A stretch of DNA of 10,126 nt from Pyrobaculum sp. (GTDB lineage: Archaea > Thermoproteota > Thermoprotei > Thermoproteales > Thermoproteaceae), in the NCBI GenBank assembly GCA_009903905.1, contig WYEI01000174.1:1-10126 (forward strand), in the 5' to 3' direction. The position numbers were made by a program, and so were the translations under genes. Positions within the stretch are counted from its first letter, which is position 1. Each line of letters starts with the position of its first letter. Positions 1 through 6,539 of the stretch are shown piece by piece. Under the pieces are notes generated by a model that was given only the letters and a program-made list of their open reading frames with translations, did not search any database and was not told where the DNA came from.

Positions 1-1119
1 AAAATAGTTGATGATTTTAGAATAAGAGCCCACGCCTTCACGTTGCGCCTAGTTTCAGACGCAGGTGCCCGCGCCGTAGTCCTTGCGCACCAGGGCAGAC
101 CTGGACAAGACGACTTCACGTCGCTGGAGTTGCACAAGCCCTACCTCGAGAAGCACCTGGAGAGACCCGTTAAATTTGTCGATGACGTAGCAGGTCCTGA
201 GGCGAGGAGGCAGATAAAGGAACTACGCGGCGGGGAGATACTCCTGCTGGAAAACGTGAGGATGCTGTCTGAGGAGGTGATAGAGAGGGTGCCGGAGGCG
301 CAGGCCGAGACCTTCCTAGTCCGCAAGCTGGCGCCGCTTGGGGACTACTTCGTCTTCGACGGATTCGCGGTGGCCCACCGGTCCCAGCCCAGCGTTGTGG
401 GGTTCCCACTGGTAATGCCGTCGTGTATGGGCCCCGTCTTTGAGAAGGAGCTCCGGGCCTTGAGCACTGTGTTTGAGAAACGGGGGAAGGGGGTGACGCT
501 TGTGGCTGGTGGCGCCAAGATCCCCGACACGTTGAAGGCCATGGAGCAACTCCTAAAAAACGGCCTTGTGGAGAAGGCGGCGGTGGGGGGCTTGGTAGGC
601 TTCGTCTTTGCCGTGGCGAAATACGGCATAGTGAGCGCCCCCTTGAAACAGGTGATAGAGAAGGGTGGTTACTTGCCGTATATAGAAAGGGCACGGCAGA
701 TACTGAGTAAATACGGGTCGCAGGTACAAACGCCGATAGACTTCGCCGTAAATCAAAACGGCAGAATCGACGTAGATGTGTACTCGCTCACGCAGGCGCC
801 GCTCGACATCGGGAGGTCCACTGTTCTGCTGTTTAGAGAGGTTATCGAACAGAGCGAGATCGTTATCTTCAGCGGGCCCATGGGCTACATAGAAGACGAC
901 AAGTTTGCAGCGGGCACCGCGGAGTTGCTCAGATCAGCCGCGAACAAACGACTCATACTCGGCGGCGGACACACCATACTCGCGGCCGAGAAGGCCGGCG
1001 TCATAGACAAGGCCTACCACGTGTCGACAGGCGGACGCGCCTTCATCCAGACGATAGGAGGCGAGGAGATGCCCGCGGTAAAAGTGTTATTAACATCCGC
1101 GAAGAAGTTCTGGACATGA
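1..1119 (+). CDS. pgk: Phosphoglycerate kinase, 5' end missing
   Basis: Cytosolic phosphoglycerate kinase, interconverting 1,3-bisphosphoglycerate + ADP and 3-phosphoglycerate + ATP. The frame is open from base 1 and 372 codons are visible; archaeal PGKs are about 410 residues, so roughly 30-40 N-terminal residues lie outside the window. Seen: the DDFRIRAH substrate-binding segment at the very start, then AHQGRPG (visible residues 29-35), [21 protein letters not shown], the FSGPMGY segment of the nucleotide-binding domain, and GGGHT near the C-terminus (nt 961-975). An internal TTG at nt 43 is not the start, because conserved PGK sequence continues upstream of it. The stop overlaps the gap start (ATGA, 1116-1119), so the two are translationally coupled. 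A pgk-gap operon is known in Thermoproteus tenax. Identification is secure; the true start is not visible. Confidence 0.96.
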   Translation, partial: KIVDDFRIRAHAFTLRLVSDAGARAVVLAHQGRPGQDDFTSLELHKPYLEKHLERPVKFVDDVAGPEARRQIKELRGGEILLLENVRMLSEEVIERVPEAQAETFLVRKLAPLGDYFVFDGFAVAHRSQPSVVGFPLVMPSCMGPVFEKELRALSTVFEKRGKGVTLVAGGAKIPDTLKAMEQLLKNGLVEKAAVGGLVGFVFAVAKYGIVSAPLKQVIEKGGYLPYIERARQILSKYGSQVQTPIDFAVNQNGRIDVDVYSLTQAPLDIGRSTVLLFREVIEQSEIVIFSGPMGYIEDDKFAAGTAELLRSAANKRLILGGGHTILAAEKAGVIDKAYHVSTGGRAFIQTIGGEEMPAVKVLLTSAKKFWT

Positions 1120-2150
1120 TAAGGGTAGGCGTAGTAGGATACGGCACCATCGGCAAGCGCATCGCCGACGCTGTGGCGGCCCAAGACGACATGAAGGTAG
1201 TGGGGGTGCTGAAAACAACGCCGGATTACGAGGCCAAGGTGGCCCTAGCGCGCGGCTACGCGGTCTACACGTTGCCGGACAAGTTCGACAAGTTCAAGAA
1301 GGCGGGGATAGAGCCCGCGGGCACCATAGAGGACTTGGTGAAAATCTCAGACATCATAATCGACGCGACGCCGGAGGACGTGGGGCGCGAGAACAAGGAG
1401 AGGCACTACCAGAGGTTTGACAAACCTGTAATTTTCCAAGGCGGCGAGGAGGCCGACGTCGCCGAGGTCAGCTTCAACGCCCTCGCCAACTACGAAGAGG
1501 CCAGGGGGAGGCGCTACGTGAGGGTCGTCAGTTGCAATACCACGGGCATAACCAGAGTCCTCTCGGCGCTTCTGCTAAACGGCATGGGGGTGAAAAAGGC
1601 CAGGATATTCATCGCGAGAAGGGGGGCCGACCCGAAGGAGCATAAGAAGGGGCCTATAAACGACGTGGTGCCCAACCCAGCGACTGTGCCCAGCCACCAC
1701 GGCCCAGACGTCCAGACCATACTCAGGGACATAGACATAGTGACGATGGCGGTGGCGGTGCCGGTCACCATCATGCACATGCACATGGCATACCTAGAGC
1801 TGGACTCCACATATACGAGAGACGCCGTGTTAGAGGCCTTCGCCAAGACCCCACGCATCTACCTGGCAGACGTCGGCGCCGGCTTCCAGAGCCTCGCGCA
1901 GATAATTGAATACGCCAGAGACCTCGGCAGGCCTAGGGCGGACTTCCCCGAGGTTGCACTTTTCCGAGACTCTGTAACTGTTAGGGGCAACGAGCTTTAT
2001 TTGATGTACGGCGTCCACCAAGAAAGCATAGTCGTTCCGGAGAACGTAGACGCCATAAGGGCAATCTTCGGGACGCTGCCCAAGTGGACGTCTATCGAGA
2101 AGACCGACAAGACACTTAAATTATCCACAGACGGTAAGGTGTATGCCTGA
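1116..2150 (+). CDS. gap: Archaeal (class II) phosphorylating glyceraldehyde-3-phosphate dehydrogenase
   Basis: Reversible NAD(P)-dependent conversion of glyceraldehyde 3-phosphate + phosphate to 1,3-bisphosphoglycerate, consumed by the upstream PGK. The 344-residue length is normal for the archaeal family. Seen: N-terminal Rossmann fold GYGTIG (residues 9-14), the cofactor-specificity loop LKTTPDYEA (32-40), the catalytic cysteine in SCNTTGITR (Cys140), and the archaeal hallmark [13 protein letters not shown] followed by NDVVPNP. The ATG start overlaps the pgk stop by 4 nt; its own stop overlaps the next gene by 8 nt. In Thermoproteales glycolytic flux largely uses non-phosphorylating GAPN or ferredoxin-dependent GAPOR, so this gap-pgk pair is probably gluconeogenic (family knowledge, not shown by the sequence). 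NADP preference is common in archaeal homologues but cannot be settled here. Confidence 0.97.
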   Translation: MIRVGVVGYGTIGKRIADAVAAQDDMKVVGVLKTTPDYEAKVALARGYAVYTLPDKFDKFKKAGIEPAGTIEDLVKISDIIIDATPEDVGRENKERHYQRFDKPVIFQGGEEADVAEVSFNALANYEEARGRRYVRVVSCNTTGITRVLSALLLNGMGVKKARIFIARRGADPKEHKKGPINDVVPNPATVPSHHGPDVQTILRDIDIVTMAVAVPVTIMHMHMAYLELDSTYTRDAVLEAFAKTPRIYLADVGAGFQSLAQIIEYARDLGRPRADFPEVALFRDSVTVRGNELYLMYGVHQESIVVPENVDAIRAIFGTLPKWTSIEKTDKTLKLSTDGKVYA

Positions 2151-2568
2151 CGAGCCCTACTACGAGCTGGCTTATAAATTCCGCCGCATATTAGTGCCCG
2201 TATCCCCTATGAACCCCGCGAGATTAAGGGAGTTGTTAAACGTCGCGGCGGACTTCGGCGAGAGATACGGCGCCGACATAGTCTTTCTCTATGTTGCATC
2301 AAGCGAAAACGAACCTGTCACAGAGCAGCTGAAAAACGCCGTAGAGGAATACATGGGTAGAAAAGGCGTTAAACATGCCTTCAAGGTGAGGAAGCTTGGG
2401 GAAGGGGAGACCGTGGCTTCTGAAATCGTAAAGGAGCTGTCTGAAAACAGTTACGACATGGTGATTCTGCTCTCACGCGGCTACTACGGCGCTTCTGCCT
2501 TGCTGTATAACAGCACGTCAGTAGCCGTGGCGCTTGCCGCCAACACCTCAGTCCTGATACTGCGATAA
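2143..2568 (+). CDS. Universal stress protein (UspA-fold) with degenerate ATP motif
   Basis: A 141-residue single-domain protein of the UspA family. Seen: beta-1 [20 protein letters not shown] (13-32), the helix [18 protein letters not shown] (35-52), the [16 protein letters not shown] helix region, and the C-terminal GYYGASALL...TSVLIL segment (113-140). Aligned with the usual G-x2-G-x9-G-S/T phosphate-binding loop, the first Gly is Leu/Ser and the Gly before Ser/Thr is Asn123, so ATP binding may be weak or absent (inference). The ATG at 2143 overlaps the gap stop by 8 nt. A later ATG at 2209 would remove beta-1 and is rejected. A TATA-like tract (2112-2123) could give additional independent transcription. 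Its link to triose-phosphate metabolism is by position only; no partner or trigger can be read from the sequence. Confidence 0.82.
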   Translation: MPDEPYYELAYKFRRILVPVSPMNPARLRELLNVAADFGERYGADIVFLYVASSENEPVTEQLKNAVEEYMGRKGVKHAFKVRKLGEGETVASEIVKELSENSYDMVILLSRGYYGASALLYNSTSVAVALAANTSVLILR

Positions 2569-2574
2569 AAGGCT

Positions 2575-2834
2575 TTAGTTTACGGACACCTCGTAGAGTA
2601 GGACCACTACGCCGCTGTAACGGGCTGTACCAACTCACCCCAAGAAATGGAGACAGAGGGCTCGAGGTATATCTGAGGCGCATAGTACCTCCTCAGCCGC
2701 AGGACCTGCCTGCACAGTGTGGGCTCCAGAGGCGTATCCAAACGGAGTAGATGAAGTGTCGATAAGCTTCGTGAGAAATTATTTTTTAGACTATGGCCGG
2801 TGAGAAGTGTGAAGATCGGCGCTGCGGTATCGCC
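2575..2834 (-). pseudogene. Possible decayed minus-strand coding remnant
   Basis: The 231-nt gap after the Usp gene has no intact gene. On the minus strand one frame is open from about 2834 down to a TAG at 2607-2609, with protein-like content such as RRYYAPQIYLEPSVSISW and GELVQPVTA. A second frame then reads RYSGVVVLLYEVSVN and ends at TAA (2575-2577). Joining the two needs one frameshift near 2612-2620. No start codon with a promoter is seen, and the upstream part overlaps the GH1 promoter and start. It could be the 3' end of a lost gene or a chance open frame; the family is not recognised. Confidence 0.27.
2775..2790 (+). promoter_or_regulatory. TATA-like promoter of the GH1 gene
   Basis: An AT-only stretch (AAATTATTTTTTAGA) in otherwise GC-rich sequence. 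Its centre lies about 18 nt before the GTG at 2800 and about 25-27 nt before the in-frame GTG at 2809, so a leaderless mRNA would favour the second start. Confidence 0.55.
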
Positions 2835-3879
2835 TTATCAACACTTCGGTTTTTGTAAGTGTGATATGCCGGACGAGCCGGGGGCCTACCACCTGCTTTT
2901 TTACGAAGAGGACCTCGACGTAGCGAGAGAAATTGGGCTAGACGTCTTTCGGACTGGGGTAGAGTGGGCGTTGATAGAGCCGGCGGAGGGCCGCTACGAT
3001 AAGGAAGCCCTCCGGCTTTTTCGCGACTACCTCTCTTCCATAAGGCGGAGGGGGCTTAGGAGCTGGGTTACTCTCCACCATTTCACAAACCCGAGGTGGG
3101 TCTGGAAATACGGCGGCTGGGAGTCTAGGGAGGTGGGGAGGCGTTTTCTCGCCTACGTGGAATACGTGGCGAGGGAACTCGGGGATTTGATAGACGTGGC
3201 GCTGGTCTTCAACGAGCCGAATATGTACACGTTTTTAGCTTACGTAAAGGGCGATCTGCCCCCCTTCGGGTTTCTGTCGCTGAGACACATGCAGAGGGCG
3301 TCGCAGGTAATAGACAAGGCGATACTGGCCGCAAGAGACGTGTTGAAGTCGTATGGACTTCAGGCCTCATTCACCTACTCATTTACTAGGTTTGAAACGA
3401 AGAACATATTGATGAGGCCGGTGCTCTATTTTCTAAATAGGCAAAATTCGAAATATATGGATATATTTAAGGAGATGGACTACACCGCGGTGAATTTCTA
3501 CGTGGTGGGGAGATATGACGACTTTGCGCTTAGGTTTGTGCTGAGGCCGCGGGGTCTGCTGGAGGTGAAGGCGCCGACACCGCTGGCCGTGACGGAGTTC
3601 GGAATAGCGACAAGAAACGAGGAGCTGAGATACCGATATCTATGCGCCATGGCCTCCGTGTTGAAGGAGGCGAATGCGACAGCAGCAATCTGGTGGAGTT
3701 TTCTGCATGGATACGAGTGGGGACTGGGCTACCAGCCCTTCTTCGCCCTTGTGGACGTGCTGGGGACGAGGCGGGTCGTCACGCCGCTGGCCAAGGTGTT
3801 CAGGACCACGCTGGAAAACCCGCCGCGTTGTGTTCTAGACGAGGTGGACCTCGGCCTGGAGTGGCGTTGGCTTACATGA
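2800..3879 (+). CDS. Glycoside hydrolase family 1-like beta-glycosidase, short form
   Basis: Predicted retaining beta-glycosidase of family GH1, a TIM barrel, cytosolic (no signal peptide or membrane segment seen). Seen: SPYQ (11-14, the sugar-contacting Gln position), FRTGVEWALIEPAEGRYD, TLHHFTNPRW (91-100, conserved His94), the acid/base motif FNEPN with Glu139, the nucleophile region AVTEFGIA with Glu266, and IWWSFLHGYEWGLGY (297-311), matching the family's W-S-x(4)-YEW block. Both catalytic Glu are present. The usual TENG is TEFG here, and 359 residues is about 120 fewer than typical archaeal GH1 enzymes (Sulfolobus LacS type), so loops shaping the active site are missing. Substrate cannot be predicted. 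Start: GTG 2800 gives the longest form; GTG 2809 (MKIGAAV) fits the TATA spacing better. The 3' end overlaps the convergent XPF gene by 8 bp. Confidence 0.85.
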   Translation: MRSVKIGAAVSPYQHFGFCKCDMPDEPGAYHLLFYEEDLDVAREIGLDVFRTGVEWALIEPAEGRYDKEALRLFRDYLSSIRRRGLRSWVTLHHFTNPRWVWKYGGWESREVGRRFLAYVEYVARELGDLIDVALVFNEPNMYTFLAYVKGDLPPFGFLSLRHMQRASQVIDKAILAARDVLKSYGLQASFTYSFTRFETKNILMRPVLYFLNRQNSKYMDIFKEMDYTAVNFYVVGRYDDFALRFVLRPRGLLEVKAPTPLAVTEFGIATRNEELRYRYLCAMASVLKEANATAAIWWSFLHGYEWGLGYQPFFALVDVLGTRRVVTPLAKVFRTTLENPPRCVLDEVDLGLEWRWLT

Positions 3880-4516
3880 AGTCGTCTAGCGAAGAGGAGG
3901 CGCTGAAGGGGGTCTCAAGTACACGCTTAATTACGGCGTGGCGTTTCTCGTCGACATCCCATGACTTGTAGTTGAGCAACGCATTTAGCGGAGTTCCGTA
4001 TTTTCTCAGAAGCTCCTCGGCGCGTTTAGGGCCGATGCCGGGGAGCGACGCCAGGAGCGCAATCTGGAGACTCTTGATATCAGCCCTCTTCTTAACAGTG
4101 GGGGTCTTGACGCCGCTTTTTGTCTCCTTTTTAGCGGCTAGACAGAGGAGAGCCCCGGTCTGTGCCTTGTCCTCGGTGTAGAGGACCCCTATCTCCATCC
4201 CGTGGAGAGCAAGTTGCGCGCCTAAGACGGCGTTGGGCGAGATCTTTCTAAACCGGAGTTCTTCCCACAAATTGCCCTCAACCACCATGACGGGCCTCAG
4301 CCCGGTTCCTCGGAGGCGCGCGGCCTGGTCGAAGAGTCGCCCGTCTATAATCGAGTTTACGAAGTCCCGTGCGCTCTTCCTCTCGAAGACGAATCTGCCG
4401 GCTACGTAGTCGCCCACCTCCAGCTTCGTCTTTACGACCCCGCAACCCGATTCCTTGATGTGGCGTGTAACCTCCTCTGCGTGTTCCCTAGTATCGACGA
4501 GGACTACTGGTTGCAC
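3872..4516 (-). CDS. xpf: Crenarchaeal XPF-type structure-specific endonuclease (ERCC4 nuclease + HhH)
   Basis: Cuts 3'-flap, fork and bubble DNA near ss/ds junctions in repair and replication-fork processing. The 214-residue protein has the short crenarchaeal layout without the helicase domain found in euryarchaeal Hef. Seen: ERCC4 nuclease domain about 1-130 with VDTRE (7-11), GDY (36-38), the metal-binding ERK with downstream Asp (45-47, 51), then a basic linker (about 129-146) and a helix-hairpin-helix domain with LPGIGPKRAEELL (158-170). The C-terminus SSLDDFM resembles a PCNA-interacting tail; crenarchaeal XPF is known to need PCNA. The start is GTG at 4516, directly after the uS17 stop (TAAGTG, zero spacing), so translation is probably coupled to the ribosomal genes. 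The 3' end overlaps the convergent GH1 gene by 8 bp. Confidence 0.94.
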   Translation of the reverse strand: MQPVVLVDTREHAEEVTRHIKESGCGVVKTKLEVGDYVAGRFVFERKSARDFVNSIIDGRLFDQAARLRGTGLRPVMVVEGNLWEELRFRKISPNAVLGAQLALHGMEIGVLYTEDKAQTGALLCLAAKKETKSGVKTPTVKKRADIKSLQIALLASLPGIGPKRAEELLRKYGTPLNALLNYKSWDVDEKRHAVIKRVLETPFSASSSLDDFM

Positions 4517-4954
4517 TTACTGAAGAGTTTCGTGTTTGGCTTTCCACTCCGTTACGTCTTCCTTCCTCCCTACGACCACCCACGCTATGGTTTTCGAGAG
4601 AGGTCTCGTCTCCGCGATTATGACCTTGTCGCCCGGCTTCACCTCTATGCACTCAGGTACCCTAACTCTCATCCTTCTGCGGCGGCGCTCGTAACGGTTG
4701 TACTTAGATATGTACTGAACCCACTCGTGTGTCACCACGGCGGCTTTATGCATCCTCACCTTCTCCACCGTGACCTCCAACAGCTTGAGCCTCACCTTAA
4801 GATGCCCATGCCAGGGACACAGAGGGTCGTCGCACACGGCGGCTGGAGGCAAGACGTAGGGGATGCCGACGTCTCTCACACGGATCTTCTTTCCCTGCGG
4901 CAGAGCGATGACGTCGCCGGTTTTAGGCCTTGACTGGAGCTTTATGACCGTCAT
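4517..4954 (-). CDS. rps17: 30S ribosomal protein uS17
   Basis: Small-subunit protein that binds the 5' domain of 16S rRNA early in assembly. The 145 residues include an OB-fold core; the archaeal signature CDDPLCPWHG is at 41-50, followed by LKLLEVTVEKVRMHKAAVV (57-75) and the basic YNRYERRRRRMRVRVPECIEVKPGD block (85-109). The conserved uS17 ending KTIAWVVV is at 121-128, followed by a charged tail of about 17 residues. It is longer than many archaeal uS17 (about 110), with extra residues at both ends. The ATG at 4954 lies one base after the uS19 stop (TGATATG). It sits between uS19 and xpf in one operon. Confidence 0.95.
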   Translation of the reverse strand: MTVIKLQSRPKTGDVIALPQGKKIRVRDVGIPYVLPPAAVCDDPLCPWHGHLKVRLKLLEVTVEKVRMHKAAVVTHEWVQYISKYNRYERRRRRMRVRVPECIEVKPGDKVIIAETRPLSKTIAWVVVGRKEDVTEWKAKHETLQ

Positions 4955-4955
4955 A

Positions 4956-5432
4956 TCACTTCGCGGCTATGTGTAGTGAGGATCTTGTTGCCTTAAGGCC
5001 GGGCTCGCCGTGTTGCACGACCTTTGTAGTGAGGACGAATTCGCCGAGGTAGTGCCCTATGTGCCAAGGCGATATGAACACAGGTATATACGTAATCCCG
5101 TTGTAGACCTGGATCGTGAGGCCCACCATCTCAGGGAGTATTATCATGTCTCTGCTGTGGGTCTTAATCGTCACCTTCTTCCCCTGGGCGGCCAAACGCT
5201 TCGCCTTCCTGATTTTCTCCAACAGCTTTCTATGTTCAGGCTTCAAGCCTCGTTTCAAACTCCTCCTCTGGCGTGCTGGGAGGAGTTTAATAAACTCATC
5301 CATTGACATATTCAGCAACTCCTCCAGGGTTTTTCCTCGGTATCTAAAGGTGCCCCACTCCTCCGGCGGGATGACAGCAGGCGTAATCCACCCCTGTTTC
5401 CCCTTCTGCGCCTCTTGCTCCTTTGAAGACAT
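4956..5432 (-). CDS. rps19: 30S ribosomal protein uS19
   Basis: Small-subunit head protein contacting uS13 and the A-site finger. The 158 residues fit the archaeal/eukaryotic form with its N-terminal extension. Seen: [21 protein letters not shown] (26-46), the basic [14 protein letters not shown] helix (50-63), [19 protein letters not shown] (86-104), IQVYNG, the signature GHYLGEF (126-132), and an ending [12 protein letters not shown] (141-152). First gene of the uS19-uS17-xpf operon. ATG 5432 is supported by a TTTAAA box about 25 nt upstream. In most archaea uS19 lies inside the S10 cluster next to uL2 and uL22; here those are absent, in keeping with the broken-up ribosomal operons of Thermoproteales. 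Confidence 0.96.
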   Translation of the reverse strand: MSSKEQEAQKGKQGWITPAVIPPEEWGTFRYRGKTLEELLNMSMDEFIKLLPARQRRSLKRGLKPEHRKLLEKIRKAKRLAAQGKKVTIKTHSRDMIILPEMVGLTIQVYNGITYIPVFISPWHIGHYLGEFVLTTKVVQHGEPGLKATRSSLHIAAK

Positions 5433-5450
5433 TGATGCGGCTTATTAATA

Positions 5451-5462
5451 CTGTTTAAAAGC
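5451..5462 (-). promoter_or_regulatory. TATA-like promoter of the uS19-uS17-xpf operon
   Basis: Read on the minus strand this is GCTTTTAAACAG, an archaeal-type box centred about 25 nt before the uS19 ATG at 5432. That spacing implies a leaderless or nearly leaderless transcript. Confidence 0.65.
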
Positions 5463-5536
5463 TTTTATCCGACATTATCCGGCTGCCACTAGGCAACGCC
5501 ACGCGCCAGAGCCGCCACCGCAACCTATTTGGCGCT
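5463..5536 (+). other. Divergent intergenic core with TTATCCG repeat and short hairpins
   Basis: Between the uS19 and flavoprotein promoters. It holds two TTATCCG copies 11 nt apart (starting at 5465 and 5476), a TGCC-ACTA-GGCA hairpin (5484-5495) and a GCGCC/GGCGC inverted pair (5503-5507 and 5531-5535). The sequence CTAGGCAACGCC (5489-5500) matches 11 of 12 bases of CTAGGCAACACC at 9531-9542. It may be regulatory or a small RNA; nothing decisive is visible. Confidence 0.25.
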
Positions 5537-5540
5537 TGAA

Positions 5541-5551
5541 AAATTATAAAT
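5541..5551 (+). promoter_or_regulatory. TATA box of the thioredoxin-reductase-like gene
   Basis: AAATTATAAAT, a strong archaeal TATA box. Its TTATAAA core begins 27 nt before the ATG at 5571 and 18 nt before the GTG at 5562, so spacing favours ATG 5571 and a leaderless mRNA. Confidence 0.7.
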
Positions 5552-5570
5552 AACCATCGCCGTGGTTGCC

Positions 5571-6539
5571 ATGCAAGTCGATTACGACGTGGTGATAATA
5601 GGTGCAGGCATCGCCGGACTCTCGGCGGCGCTTTACGCCGCGAGACAACGGCTCAAGACTCTGGTAATAAGCAAAGACTTGGGAGGACAGCTCAACATGA
5701 CGACGCTGATTGAGAACTACCCCGCCATCGCCAAGATTTCGGGGCCTGAGCTCGCCAAGCGCGTGGAGCAACAGGCGAGAACGTTCGGCGCCGAGATCAT
5801 ATTCGACGAGGTGAAGACGGTTGAGAAGGAGGACAACGTGTTTGTGGTCAAGACCGAGGGGGGCGACGAGTACAGAAGCCTCACCGTGATCCTGGCCTTT
5901 GGGAAGACCCCCAAGGAGCTCAACGTCCCTGGCGAGGCCAAGTTCAAAAACAGGGGCGTGTCTTACTGCACCATATGCGACGCGCCGTTTTTCAGGGGGC
6001 AAGACGTCGCGTTGGTGAGCTGGGGCGACTTGGCTAGGGAGCCCGTGACTATCCTCTCCTCGGTGGCTAATAAGTTCTACTGGATATTCCCATCGGACAA
6101 GCCGATCCACGACGAGGAGTTCCTCGAACAAGCCAGGAGACTTGGGAAGGCCGTGTTTATCCCAAACAGCGAGGTGGTGGAGATAAAAGGCGACGCGAAG
6201 GTCAAGGCCGTGGCTGTGAAGAACAAGAAGACTGGAGAGGTGCAGGAGCTCCCCGTCGCGGCGGTGTTTGTCGAGGTTGGCTATGTGACCAAGAGCGGCT
6301 TTGTGCGCCACCTGGTGGACTTGAACGAACGCGGCGAGATTATTGCAGACTGGGAGGGGAAAACCAAGACGCCAGGCGTCTTCGCCGCGGGGGACATAGT
6401 GGCGTATCCCTACAAACAAGCAGTCATATCAGCGGCGATGGGGGTGGCGGCCGCCCTATCCGCAACGGCGTATGTAATGAAAATAAAGGGGAAGCCGGTC
6501 GCATCCCTCGTGGACTGGAAAGCTGAGGCAAAGAAGTAA
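5571..6539 (+). CDS. trxB: Thioredoxin-reductase-like FAD/disulfide oxidoreductase with eroded NAD(P)H site
   Basis: A 322-residue protein of the low-molecular-weight thioredoxin reductase family, which passes electrons through FAD to a CxxC pair and then to thioredoxin or glutaredoxin-like proteins. Numbered from ATG 5571: FAD-binding GAGIAG (11-16), GGQLNMTTLIENYP (38-51), redox-active YCTICDAPF (Cys133, Cys136) and the second FAD motif GVFAAGD (269-275) are intact. The inserted nucleotide-binding domain is not: where NADPH enzymes have GGGDSAxEEA this protein has SWGDLAREPV (150-159), and the basic HRRxxxR patch is FPSDKP. Either another donor such as ferredoxin is used, or it has another role. 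Members lacking NADPH motifs are known (Thermoplasma TrxR; ferredoxin-dependent FFTR in clostridia). GTG 5562 would add MVA. Its stop abuts the convergent prpD stop with no gap. Confidence 0.88.
   Translation: MQVDYDVVIIGAGIAGLSAALYAARQRLKTLVISKDLGGQLNMTTLIENYPAIAKISGPELAKRVEQQARTFGAEIIFDEVKTVEKEDNVFVVKTEGGDEYRSLTVILAFGKTPKELNVPGEAKFKNRGVSYCTICDAPFFRGQDVALVSWGDLAREPVTILSSVANKFYWIFPSDKPIHDEEFLEQARRLGKAVFIPNSEVVEIKGDAKVKAVAVKNKKTGEVQELPVAAVFVEVGYVTKSGFVRHLVDLNERGEIIADWEGKTKTPGVFAAGDIVAYPYKQAVISAAMGVAAALSATAYVMKIKGKPVASLVDWKAEAKK

Noticed and set aside
170..694. 174-codon open frame on the minus strand inside pgk
   Set aside because: Composition is rich in Pro, Ser and Arg, as expected for the shadow of a GC-rich gene; pgk on the plus strand is unambiguous.
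2209..2568. Alternative Usp start at ATG 2209, with a TATA-like TTATAAA at about 2171-2177
   Set aside because: This start would delete beta-1 (RRILVPVS), a core element of the Usp fold; the AT-rich codons encode AYKF.
5544..6419. 291-codon open frame opposite the thioredoxin-reductase-like gene
   Set aside because: Rich in His, Leu and Val with no domain pattern; it is the antisense shadow of a clearly conserved flavoprotein.
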